Below are positions 20,315 through 30,944 of a stretch of 64,000 nucleotides of DNA, one piece after another. Position numbers and translations under genes: made by a program. Below the pieces are notes generated by a model, which saw only the letters and a program-made list of their open reading frames with translations, ran no database searches and was not told where the DNA came from. This stretch comes from Pseudopithomyces maydicus (taxonomy: Eukaryota; Ascomycota; Dothideomycetes; Pleosporales; Didymosphaeriaceae), in the NCBI GenBank assembly GCA_026873275.1, contig JANTUC010000006.1, positions 2,267,149-2,331,148 of the forward strand, in the 5' to 3' direction. Numbering within the stretch: the stretch's first letter is position 1; each line of letters starts with the position of its first letter.

Positions 20315-23266
20315 ATGGACCTCTCGAACGAGCTAGGTTCCCCGGAAAGCACCACACACCAGACGGGGAGGCCGCGGAAACGGGCTGTGAATGGTGGGTC
20401 ATTTTTTTAACCTGCCGACGACCCGACCGAATCCCACAGCTAGAACCACAGTAACGCGATCAATACACTAATACGTTGACAGCTTGCGCAACCTGCCGGG
20501 CCCGAAAAGTAAGTGAGATTGCTCCGTGGCGCTCTCCGGTTTATCTTGAGTGTGGAGTGGTGGCGATGGGCATACACAGAATTCCCTATCAGTCTATATT
20601 GCATTGGTGTAACCCGCGCTATAGCTCTAGATTGGTCGAACTGATGCAGAGTCGAGGTAGCTAACATGTGTTTAGGTGAAGTGCGATGAACGCGCAAATG
20701 GCTGCTTGAATTGCGAGCGCCTGCAGCTATCGTGCGTCCAACATGGAAGCGATCACCCGGTCGAGGCCTCCCGCAGCATTACAGGCATTAAACGCAAACG
20801 AACATTTCGAGTATGCATTCCTTGTCGACAAAGTAAGATTAAATGCTCGGGAGAAAGGCCAGTCTGTTCAAGATGCGAGCAAAAATCGATTGCCTGCCTC
20901 TATGACGCAGAAGCAGCAGAGCCAGCCTGGATCCAAGCAGTGACGCCGATGCCTCAGGCTCATCCGCACGGAATAGAGACCCCGAGTATGTCGCCGCCTC
21001 GAAATGCTAGCAATCCTCCTCCCATAGGGCCGTTGAAGGAGTATCCTCCTTCCTTAGCATGGTAGGATTCAACACCTTTGCTGCAATCTGGATGACTTGT
21101 AACGTATGCGTAGGCTCTTCTCCGCCGAGCTACCTAACAAAGGGAAACTGCACACATTGCTTGACGCTTATTTCAATAATGCAAGTCTAACCTGGCTTGA
21201 ACCATCAACCCTGTGCTTGAAGCACGCTGACCAGACAGGTTCATCCAATCCGTGTTTTTGCTTTTGTGTAAGCACATCCTGCACGACCATTTGTAGCACA
21301 ATATTAATGACCAATTGGCTTAAACAGACACAAGCCTTCTTTCATGCGAATGCTTGACGAAAGCGTGCTTATCGATACCGCGAATAGAGCGCTCCTTCAC
21401 ATCATGTGCGCCCATGCTGCGAAGTGTAAGCAGGACAACTACCCTGACCTTTCTCATTGAACATACTGATCATGTATGCATCCTTAGTCTACGCGCTGGA
21501 GTACAGTGAATCGACCTCGCTGCTGTCGCGAGAAGTTATCCAGGCAGCCGGAAGTCAATGGGCGAAAGCAGCCGAAGAGATGTACTTTTCTGATTATAGT
21601 ACCATCTCTGTGGTGAAGCTGAAGGTCCTTGTGCTACTCCATGATCACGAAGCCCGACTCGGCAATTATGCGGGATCTTTCTTGCTTACAGGGCTGATCG
21701 TGCGAATGGCTCACGCTCTTCAGATCCACGTCGAGTCGGAAGAGCAGCCGGGCGTGCCGAACGATGTGTCATTGAGAGAGTCACGACGAAGGCTGATGTG
21801 GGCTTGCTACATGGTTGACGTCTGGGCCGGAAGCGGCGTCGACCAGCTAACAATACTAAACGAACGAGACATCCAGCTTCAGCTACCATGCAATGAACGA
21901 CAGTTTCTTTTGCAGATCCCGCATATTACGGAGACACTTCAGCCAGGCCAGGTACTCGAACATCTCAATACAGAATATGTTCCGGGGCAACCTTGGGAAA
22001 ATATGGGTATGAGCGCCTACTTCGTTCGGATCGCCTATATTTGGAAGCGTGTCCTGCGCTACATAAAACACCTGGATGCGGTACAACCGCCGTGGGTACC
22101 AGACGCTGAGTTTGCGAAACTCAACAAGGAGATCGAGGAATGGAAATACAGCCATCCCTCTTGGTTATCTTTCTCGTCGGATAATATCTACATTCGCAGG
22201 GAGTCGTCGCAGCTTGGCGCTCTTTTTATCATTCACTGCATGTACCATCATGTATTGAGTGATCTCCACAGAATTGCCATCCCCAGCCTCTTCAAAATGC
22301 GAGAACCATTCGATTTCCCTCCAGAACAACTTCCTTTCAAAGCGAAGCTGCAAGCTACCTGCTTTGAGAATGCGCAGCATGTCGCGGTCCTCACATCAAC
22401 TATTCTACAACACGGCGTCAAATACTTGGCCGACCCCATCTTGCCTTCTTTTGTATATAATAGCAGCCGCATAATGCTTTATTACATTGCTCGAATTCTG
22501 GACCGGTCCAAACAAGATGCAGAGGCCATCACTACACGTACACTAGAGCTGGTGGAACTAAACAATCGTGCTCTTCGTGCGATGAGCCAGATGTACCCGC
22601 TTGCAGAGCCACTTGTGAGTTTATAGATATCGCCTCGGGTTCGACAATGTCTGACAGATATATAGTATATCACTACCGAAAGGTGGTTAGACAAGGTCCG
22701 CGAAAGTATAGCACGGGGTGCGCCTCTGGATCCATATATACCTCCCCAAGATCCGGTCGATCCACACTCGACTAAAAGATCAAGGTCCAGGTTCGTCATT
22801 GCAGAATACATTCTTTGAATCCGCTAACTTCTGAAATAGCGTGCATAGCCCTGGATCGTCTATTGTAGTCCCGACCACTGAATCAATGATCCCCATAAAT
22901 CGAACGATCCAACAACCCATCACGGACCACTTAAACCCTATGTTGAACACCTCTCGCTCGCCATCAGCAGCCAATACCTTTACCCCCGCGACCGCATACC
23001 CATACCCTCTCACATCGCCAACACCAACCATACCTCTTCCTTTGGACACAGAAACAAACCAGCCCATGCCCGATATCACATCACCGCCAGCGGATCAATT
23101 GAGCATTGCATATTACCCCGGGATGGAAAACGTCGACCAGCCCATGTTTGATCTGAACGATCTGCAGAACTTTTTCGAATGGGAGAACAGCTCGCATGGG
23201 CCGCCGCCAACTGGAGTGGATGGCTTGGGCCCGCTGGGGTGGAATAATTTGTCGAATTTACAGTGA
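20315..23266 (+). CDS. Transcription factor with two tandem Zn2Cys6 clusters
   Basis: Nuclear regulator, 787 aa in nine exons: 20315-20393, 20483-20508, 20676-21061, 21114-21180, 21239-21267, 21328-21425, 21488-22614, 22666-22790, 22840-23266. Two complete clusters are present. The first has Cys28, 31, 38, 45, 48, 55 (CATCRARKVKC..CLNC..C), preceded by the basic GRPRKR; two introns fall inside or beside it. The second has Cys82, 85, 92, 99, 102, 109 (CIPCRQSKIKC..CSRC..C), preceded by GIKRKRTFR. Both follow C-x2-C-x6-C-x6-C-x2-C-x6-C. A fungal_trans-type domain follows (VFAFVHKPSFMRMLDES; AGSFLLTGLIVRMAHALQIH; SRRRLMWACYMVDVW), and then a Pro/Thr-rich tail. Intron 21181-21238 has a GC donor (GCAAGT). 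Start chosen at 20315: first ATG in frame, with the basic cluster region 18 residues later. Pathway unknown. Confidence 0.92.
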
Positions 23267-23714
23267 GGTGAAGTAGAGAAATATACCCAATCTAAGCTAG
23301 TGCTTTATTTTTGCCCCGGGATGGCACCCAGTGTGTGGCTTTCTCTTGCCTGAGATGTGTTGTTCACTTTCATCATTAAGTTCAGGTTACTTGGTTGGTT
23401 TTATCGATAAGCTGTGCTTGGTGGTTTTGAGAACCGCGCCACTTTCAGCTTCACCCAGATTGTAGGTCACTTTCACCGTCATTCAAGCTGGGGGCAAAAA
23501 CCTCTCACTTAAGTATAAAATCTCCGTTTTTCTGTCGCTTTGGCCTTCTCAATCTTTTTTCTTCCTCACATATTTTCTATTTACATTTTCTCTCCCCATA
23601 AAGTACTTTCTCTCCTTACATTTTCTCTCTACGCATCTTCTGTCTTCATATCTTCCGTTTTTCACATCCTCCTTCATACTACATCGCCGCGCTGCGCGCA
23701 GGCTTTCAAATACG
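23267..23714 (+). promoter_or_regulatory. Promoter and CT-rich leader of the BTB gene
   Basis: A TATAAA element at 23514-23519 is followed by a long pyrimidine-rich stretch (about 23521-23690) of TTTCTC/CTTC repeats ending just before the ATG at 23715. CT-rich blocks after a TATA box are typical of strongly or inducibly expressed filamentous-fungal promoters. The transcription start is probably inside the CT block. Confidence 0.6.
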
Positions 23715-24812
23715 ATGGCGATCTTGGAATCCGCGGTATCCTCGTTCCAGCAGTCGATGCAGTCGTATGTATCTCTTTTGACGCATGAATTTCGCCGTCA
23801 AGCTGGCTTCAGGGATCAGTACTGACCTTTCAACAGCCTGCTCAAGACCGGCAGCTACTCTGATCTTACGATCACGTGTGGTGGCAGGACGTGGAAGGTC
23901 CACAAAGCCCTGGTTTGCTCGCAGTCGCCGTTCTTCCGGGCAGCTGTTGAGTTCGGCGGAGAGGTATCCTGCATTCTTTGATTCGCACCGCTTATCTGAT
24001 GCTAAGATCTGACAGGAATCCGATTCTGGAACGATCCACCTGCCAGAGGACGACCCTGAGATTGTCGGCTACATGATAGATTTCATGTACAAAATGACCT
24101 ACAACCTACCGTCCGATGAACCGGGGACGATTTGCTGGTTTCGCATCGACTGGGCCAATTGGCATCTTGCGCCGATGTTGTCCCCAGAAGACAAGAGAAT
24201 GATCGATTGCATGTGTTGGCATCTGTCGAACGACCGCATGGATGAAATGTTGGCATACTCTGAGCCTCTTGCGAACGTGAGTTACACCGGGTCTCTACAC
24301 ATGTCAAAGTCAAATTAACATCTCTTTAGGATAGCCCTGACCAAAAGGTCATCTTTGTGAACGAAAACTACAACGCTGCAATCTTGCAGGAAACCACCGA
24401 TTCCTACGACCAGTGGGAAGGGCGTCTTGACCATTTCACGCTTCCGAAAAACCATCGAGACGCCTGCATACATGCACACATGTATTCCATCGCCGACAAG
24501 TACGGTATCCCTGGACTAAAGGATACGGCGGCTGCAAAATTCAAGGAGAGTATCGAAGCCATGTTCTCTGGCGAAGAATTCTTCGAGGCGGTTCACGCTG
24601 TATTCACTACCACTCCGGATACGGATACTGTCCTCCGAAACATGGTTGTCGAGCACTTGCACAACGAGATGAAGCTTTATGGAATGCACGAAGACTTCGA
24701 CGAAGAGTTTCGAGAGATGCCCGATCTTTTGTATCTTCTCTGGAAATACGAGTGGTCCCTTCCAGCTTCTGAGGCAATGCCACCAGGTTTGAACGCAACA
24801 ATAGCTTTGTGA
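23715..24812 (+). CDS. BTB/POZ domain protein
   Basis: Fungal BTB/POZ protein, 306 aa, probably cytosolic or nuclear. Exons 23715-23764, 23837-23963, 24016-24276, 24330-24812. The BTB fold is recognised by LLKTGSYSDLTITCGGRTWK, VHKALVCSQSPFFRAAVEFG, then SGTIHLPEDDPEIVGYMIDFMY (about residues 17-85), the standard order in this family. HMYSIADKYGIPGLKDTAAAKF, the usual BTB C-terminal helix, follows much later. An insert of about 100 residues, rich in Trp, Asp and Met, separates the two. No kelch, MATH or zinc finger follows, as in many Pezizomycotina BTB-only proteins. BTB domains mediate dimerisation and cullin-3 adaptor functions; partner unknown. Confidence 0.88.
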
Positions 24813-25337
24813 GCTGGAAAGGCTCCTATGGAGGAGGATTGTGGTTTTGCTCTCTTCTGGAGACTTCATGTGTTTTAATACTGGCAACCATCGAGGGTCG
24901 AATAGCCTACTTTCTATTTTGTTTTTCTTGGCTTGGAAAAATTCGATAGAATTTCTGGGAGGTGATTGGCTTTTCAACGAGACGGAGATACCTCACGAGT
25001 ATCTCAAAGTTATTCGAAGGTAGTGATATTGCAAGTTATGATTGACAACCTGTCTATCGCTTTATTGGTGTAGTGATGACACATCGTCGTGACTAAAGTT
25101 CGACATTCACTGGGCGATTGGGATGCGGATAAGCAACAAAGCCCTTGCCGTAAGCATGAGAAATTCTTGAAGTAATCAGATCGTAAAATAAGCGTCCTTC
25201 AGCAAGAAGCTATCACATTGGCTGACTATCAAGTCTATGTTCATAATCTAGCTATGTAGATTGGTGACAATCCATGGAGACCGTGCTGTCTCTTCGTATG
25301 AGTAGGGACTTTACCCAACCAGTGCGGTTTGAAGCAA
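24813..25337. other. Intergenic, convergent 3' flanks
   Basis: 3' regions of the BTB gene and the convergent secreted-protein gene. Nothing else supported. Confidence 0.4.
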
Positions 25338-26609
25338 TCAATAATCCAGATAATGGTCACAGTTCCAAGGAGTGTCGCACTTGTCGTGCCAAGTGCACGA
25401 TCCATCCTTGTTGTCCCACCGAGGGTCGTCCCTACAAATGACTTGATGTCCATGCTCATCTTTGCAGCCACCGTCCATGTGAGAAGTAGGGCAGATGACA
25501 TCGAAGTCGACTGGGCTATTTTCAAAAGCTTTTGAGAAGCGAGGTATCATGCGAGACCGGACTTTGTCCCTATTTTTTGGTTAGTCTATCGGGTCATTCT
25601 TGCGTACCATCCCTCGGAATCCCCACTTACCAGATAAGTGACTGGGTCCCTACGCAATCAAAAGGTCCTTCTGTAGTGTCACCGTTGAATTTGATCCTAA
25701 TGCGGAGGTGTGGCTGCTCGTATTGACCAAGCTTATTGTCTGGTCCACGAAAGTTTTCGATCCGAACGTCGATGTAGTCAGCAGAATTAGCAAATTCGCG
25801 ACAGGCTTCATGGTGCTTTCCAAAATTCCGGAGCTGGTATCGGTTCGAATCACATTCAGTGATCTCTTTGAACACAGCCCATACGGTTCGTATCATGAGG
25901 TCTTTCACGAGCCAGGGAAGATTAAAGCTCTCGACGCTGACATCCACGTATGCATTCTTGCCGACGTTGTAATAGATACCACGTAGTTGCGCGGGACTGT
26001 AATTGCAGGCTGGTTCAGTGTTGCGAGTGCCTCCACATAGTGTGTTGAGAGCGAGTAAGAGATTACCGGCGAGATCATAGGTGTAGGTTCCATCTCGATT
26101 CCAAGTAAACCCGACATGTTGACTAGATGAGATAATTAGCATAATTATAAACAAAATAAAAGCAGTACAAAATACCTACCGTCGCCAGCCAAGCGTGATG
26201 ATGAGCTTAGGGTTCGCGCTGTCACCTACGTCGGCCATGCCCATCGCGCCCATTGTGCCCATCTTTGAGGAAGCAGATATGGCACCAGGAACTTTGTGTG
26301 CAGGTGTTCCTGTAACATTTGTCAGCAATGGTACTGCTAGCAGATTCCTTTTGAACAGGAGCGAGCGGGCAGCCGATTTTCTAAGGCGGAAGGTGGCAGC
26401 CGGGTTTTACTACCATTAAATAAAGCTCGCTCGGATTCAATGATTTGTAAACCTTCTTGGGGAGTCGTTCCCCATGTAGCGAAGTTGGCCGCATCCTCGA
26501 GAGAGATACCAAGCTCAGTCCAAGGCGTAAGGTTTGAGGTGGTGAGATTCGCTGTGTAGGCGGAGGCTTGCAGCACAAGCACAGCCAGTGCAAAGAGATT
26601 GAATAACAT
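25338..26609 (-). CDS. Secreted Cys-containing protein of unknown family
   Basis: Model (minus): 26609-26414, 26336-26180, 26122-25631, 25569-25338; 358 aa. The N-terminus MLFNLFALAVLVLQASA is a clear signal peptide, followed by N-glycosylation sequons (NLT, NVT). A Met/Gly-rich linker (KMGTMGAMGMAD) leads to a domain reading LGWRRQHVGFTWNRDGTYTY, with NTLCGG, PACNYSP, ITECDSN and ACREF. After the last intron a short Cys-rich module reads ICPTSHMDGGCKDEHGH, then CRDDPRW, CTWHDKC and PWNCDHYLDY. Intron 1 uses the acceptor at 26337, the only one giving a continuous frame. No family recognised; an extracellular enzyme or effector-like protein is possible. Single-copy setting, not adjacent to repeats. 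Confidence 0.75.
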
Positions 26610-27527
26610 GGTTACCTCAAGGGCGCTGAAATCTAGCCGTGAGCCGATCGACAGGGGAAGGTGTGGTGTAGAAAGGTGATGGGTGGCGGAGCGCCGACTT
26701 AAATGGCGATTGAGATGAGGTTCGTGCCTGCTTGTTGACGTCGCGCCTTCCTTCTCTTACTAAGAGGACAACATAGCCATGACGCTTGCTTATCGTGGTG
26801 AAATTTAAGATCTTTGACAACCATATTCTTCAACTCAAGCTTACCCCATCTGCCTCATCGCGGGTAACGCTTTCTCGAGACTTTCAAAATAACCGACTAT
26901 GAGTCACTTGACCTGGAGACAGATATCAGCTCTTTGGGGGGCACTTTTGGCAATCGAGAGATCCACCAATCGCGGTATATGGCTCTGCAAATTTCTTCCG
27001 TTATCTAGAAAGGGAATATGCATTTCGGAAGACAATGAGTCTGTTGCAGAATTTTGTTCAGTGCCGAGCAGCAATACTTCAATAGCTTTGAGGTCTATTC
27101 TATCAAAATCAAGTAATTTGACTTTCTCGAAATGACTGCTTGTACGAGTTCAGCGAGAAAAATTAGATCCATTAATCTTACATGGCGGCTTCATCAGTCT
27201 CTAGATTCGGCAACTACTCATCCTCTTGAATCGATTGTCGAAGCTAGGCCGTGCGATGTTTATTATCATATCCAAATAAGACTTTGGAAATACAAGAGAA
27301 ATTTAGACCTTTTAAGAAAGACATGCGGAGTGCAATGGTGAGGATTAGACATCTAATACGTTATCCTGAACTAATCCTAAAACTATCTTTTAGTATATTT
27401 ATACATTTGTGGCTATTCAAAATTTACTCTCAAATACCTAAATAGAAAATAATCACCCAGCATATGTCGAGGTACTGCTGAACGGCGAGACCTCGGGACA
27501 TTGAGGCGGGATTGCCCATGCACGGTG

Positions 27528-27539
27528 CACGTGACGTCA
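27528..27539. promoter_or_regulatory. Overlapping E-box (CACGTG) and CRE (TGACGTCA)
   Basis: CACGTGACGTCA combines two perfect palindromes, CACGTG (27528-27533) and TGACGTCA (27532-27539), the core sites of bHLH and ATF/CREB-type bZIP factors. There is no intact gene within 0.9 kb, so it may belong to a lost gene or be chance. Confidence 0.3.
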
Positions 27540-28261
27540 GAAAGATTAACTGAAACATGGAAGTATTCGCGCCTCCATCACAGTGCTATGTAAGTAGGCC
27601 ATTTAAGATAGAATTCGACTACGGGTGGATCGAGTCTTGGATGAGCGCTTGATGCAGATCTTTGAGGCTCAAGCAGATGCACACACCATACATAGATCTA
27701 ACCATGGACTGGAGTCTTCGCGGGAGGCTTCCGGTGACCCGCCTACTCTTGGGCCTAGCGTTCAACGCACTCGGTGCGCGAGTCGTTCAATTATCGTCGT
27801 GACGACCTAGCTAGATTATTCCGACACCAGCCTATCCAGATGTCCATCGACGCGTTGCGAGGGGAAGAACGTTACTAGGGTCTCCTGCTTTCACGCGGGA
27901 AGACGTTGCATTCATCTCCATCGCACCCGTTCCCAAAAACAGAAGGCAAGTTCACTCACCTGGCACGCATGAAATGACACTCGCGGAGGATCGACGGCGA
28001 AGCTTCAGTTTGTGGAGAACACCAGGGTTTCTCCATAGTACGCTAGTCGGGCTAGTTCAATGGCGTGCATGAACCCCTTTTCTCTACCTTGCTGAGCCTG
28101 AATGCCTGCATGTCTTTACGCGCAACGGCGGCAAAATTACACATATGTTTCTACGCGTTCTGGTGCGTTCAATCGTTATGCTGTCTTTCTTCTGGCTGCA
28201 GAATACAATGCTAATGTTTCCTAGTGCATCTTCACATGCACGTGCATACAAATTTAGGTAG

Positions 28262-28315
28262 GATTTTCTTGCTGCGCATCGGTGACACGCCACACTTGCC
28301 TGTCCTTTACTCAAG
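28262..28315 (-). pseudogene. Possible remnant of a Zn2Cys6 domain
   Basis: The minus strand reads SKGQASVACHRCAARKS, very like the first half of a fungal zinc cluster (ACHRCxARK). The second half (RCD...C..C) and any body do not follow, and no donor site is placed to continue it. Interpreted as a decayed regulator gene; chance resemblance is possible. Confidence 0.3.
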
Positions 28316-29082
28316 GTCGAATCCAGATCTGCTCTCCAACCCTTCCAATGGGAGCTAATTTCATTTCGAGTTTGACCAATCCGACGGGTACCTTAATTAC
28401 GACCCTAGTCTACAACAGGAGCCCATCTTGGTGCACAGACGATGCTTGAACGAATGGTTAGTTGCGATGCAACAGATTCATGTCGAGAACACGAAGCTTG
28501 ATCCTATCGATTTATGAGGATTCTTCACCACGCCACCGAGCTGCATAACGCGGCTCATTTGCAATATATGTTACCAAATCTTTTCGCATGCTCTCTCCCG
28601 ATCAGGGACGGCAAAGACTGAGACAGCTGAAACAGATGTGGTGCCCATCCACTGATCTTCGAACATTGTTCGCAATTGACGGAGTGATTAGACTAGCTGT
28701 TGAGTTAGTATACTGGGTCAAGTTCTAGGCCACGAGTAATAATCCGAATCTAATCGAACGCTAGCGTTCAATCCCGACCCTATCAATTTATCTTAGCTTG
28801 CTAGCCTAGCTTTAACGAGCTACTGATCTGGGCGCGAATACACGCCGCTGTTCTCTACATGACTGGCAACTCATTTCCGAAAATCCTTGCTCTCGCGGCG
28901 TCGTCAATAGAGGGGCCTGAATAACCGCTCAGGTGCATGTGTGAGGGTGCGAGTATAAACAGGTCGTTACAGCCTCGTCCAGTTCTACATCCGCATCTGC
29001 ATCTATCGCGTGCTCACCAACAGTCGTTCCTGTCTGTATCCACTCTTTTCAGTGCCAACCATATTCAGTCATTCCAGTCATC

Positions 29083-29884
29083 ATGAAGTACACAGTTGTT
29101 CTTGCTGCCCTCGCGGCCATCACCTCCGCCCAGTCCATTGCGGACCTTCCTACCTGCTCCCTGTCCTGCGTGGTCAAGGCTGTCTCGTCGATCGGCTGCT
29201 CTGCCACTGATTTCGAGTGCTCTTGCACCAAGGCCGATCAGTTGACTCCTGCCGTAGGTCACCTCTGATCTCATCATGATATCTACACAAACTGAACATC
29301 TGTTAGGTTACTCCTTGCGTCCTGGAGGCATGCCCTTCCACTGCGGACCAGGCTAAGGTCATCTCTACTCTTGAGGGCATCTGTGCCGCCGCTGGCTTCC
29401 CCATCGACGTCCCTGAGCCCACCTCTGCTGCTCCTTCGTCTGCTGCTCCCACTTCTGCTGCCCCATCTCCCACCGAGACCAAGGCGGAAAGCAGCAGCGT
29501 TGCCCCTACGATCCAGACTTCGGGTACGTCTTACATTAACCATTTACTGTGCCTACCTAGTTACCTCTACTTTTGCTAACCTTTCACACAGAGCCAGCTC
29601 CCACATCTGCCGCCGTCTCCAAGTCCAGCGCCGGCTACGCTATCCCAAGCGCTCCTGCTGAGAGCTCTTGCGTCGTCTCCACTGTGACTGTTACCTCGCA
29701 CACTTCTGTCGCCCCGTACCTCACTCATCCCGCTGGAACTGGAACTGGAGTTCCACCTGTGCCTAAGCCCTCCGGTACTGGTGCCTACTCCGCTCCCCCG
29801 CCTTTCTACACTGGTGCTGCCTCTGCGATGAAGGTGCCCGCCGGTATTGCCGGTATCATGGGACTGGCTGCTTTCGTTTTGTAA
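29083..29884 (+). CDS. CFEM-domain GPI-anchored cell-surface protein
   Basis: Secreted, wall- or membrane-attached protein of 226 aa. Exons 29083-29253, 29307-29523, 29592-29884. Signal peptide MKYTVVLAALAAITSAQ. The CFEM domain (about residues 19-85) has all eight cysteines in order: PTC, LSC, IGC, FEC, CSC, then after the intron TPC, EAC and GIC. The Asp in SATDFEC, which coordinates haem in the Candida CFEM haemophores, is conserved. A Ser/Thr/Pro/Ala-rich, probably O-glycosylated stalk follows, with a C-terminal hydrophobic tail (GIAGIMGLAAFVL) after small residues, the GPI-signal layout. CFEM proteins act in haem-iron capture, adhesion or host interaction; which applies here cannot be told. 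TATAAA at 28954-28959. Confidence 0.93.
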
Positions 29885-30944
29885 ATCATATAACCTGAGA
29901 CAACACCCGATTCATGGCAGGACTTAATGCGGTGGATGGCACGTGGTATGAATTTTGGGTTGAGCCCCAAAAGGGTATATCGTAATGTTTAAGTGTAGAT
30001 GCGATATCAATGACTAGCATCTGATCTTTTCAATATCTTCTCATGATCATGCAATGCTTCTGCCTTGGACAAATATTCTAATCAAGAGCATCGTGACCCA
30101 TTTTTGCTTTTGACTACTACATATTACACTCACGATAACGTTGGCGTCATTCGCCTGCGCTATCACCCAGCTCATTCTAGTTGAAATTGGGAATAGTTTT
30201 CTCCGTGTATATGGTGAAACACTCCAAACTTTATTTCCAGCATCGAAACGGCCGGTGAATGTCACGTCATGGAACTATCTACATATGAACATCTCGTCCC
30301 CACATGAAAAAATCGGACAGTCTAAACAGAGGAAATCTTGGTCTCTGTTTCAAAACAACTTTGATTCGAATACCTATCGCGACGATGCTAATAAAATTAA
30401 GCTGAAGATATATCTATGGGGCAGTAGATCCACTTTAATGACTCGAGATTCTTCAGTAGCTCAATGCGCATGAGCACAGCCGATGCGCCTAACCAATTTG
30501 CTTCTCTAGATAAGACCACGGGACAAGATAGCCCACAACGGGACGGATGTTGCGGAGCGCGCGACGCGCAATACTGGTCTGTCTGTAGAAGCGTTGCCAT
30601 CACCAGAGTAATAGGGCGATGTAGCTGAATGGACGGTGACAGGATGACGCTTTTGTCTTTAGTTTTCGCTTTATATATGGCCTCCGCCAAAATTTGACAA
30701 TCTGGGGACCGTACTTGCTGAGTTCCCGAATTTGATGTTCGAAGTAGGATGTGTCCTTGATTAAGAAATAATTGTGCATTCCGTAGCACTGTGCGATCGG
30801 TGGATTTTCAATAATCTATGAACAACGATCGCTTCTAGCCAGCACGAATTTCTCTGCTTAAAACATTTTTACAAGCCATTCCAAGGAGTTGAATCGCTGC
30901 ATAACAAGCATAAAACATTCTTTTACACTATCTGCATCGGAGCA
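29885..30944. other. Intergenic
   Basis: No supported gene. Open frames at 30141-30473 (+) and 30397-30789 (-) overlap each other and lack domain signatures. This is the 3' flank of CFEM and of the convergent PL4 lyase. Confidence 0.4.

Larger units (their letters stand above)
26610..29082. other. Intergenic, 2.5 kb, with possible gene relics
   Basis: No intact gene. 27000-27460 is AT-richer than its surroundings and has many stops. A CACGTGACGTCA composite lies at 27528-27539. Around 28262-28310 (minus) is a fragment like the start of a zinc-cluster domain, and an open stretch of about 50 codons lies at 28358-28519 (plus); both are listed as relic candidates. The right end holds the CFEM promoter, with TATAAA at 28954-28959, 124 bp before the start codon. 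Confidence 0.4.
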
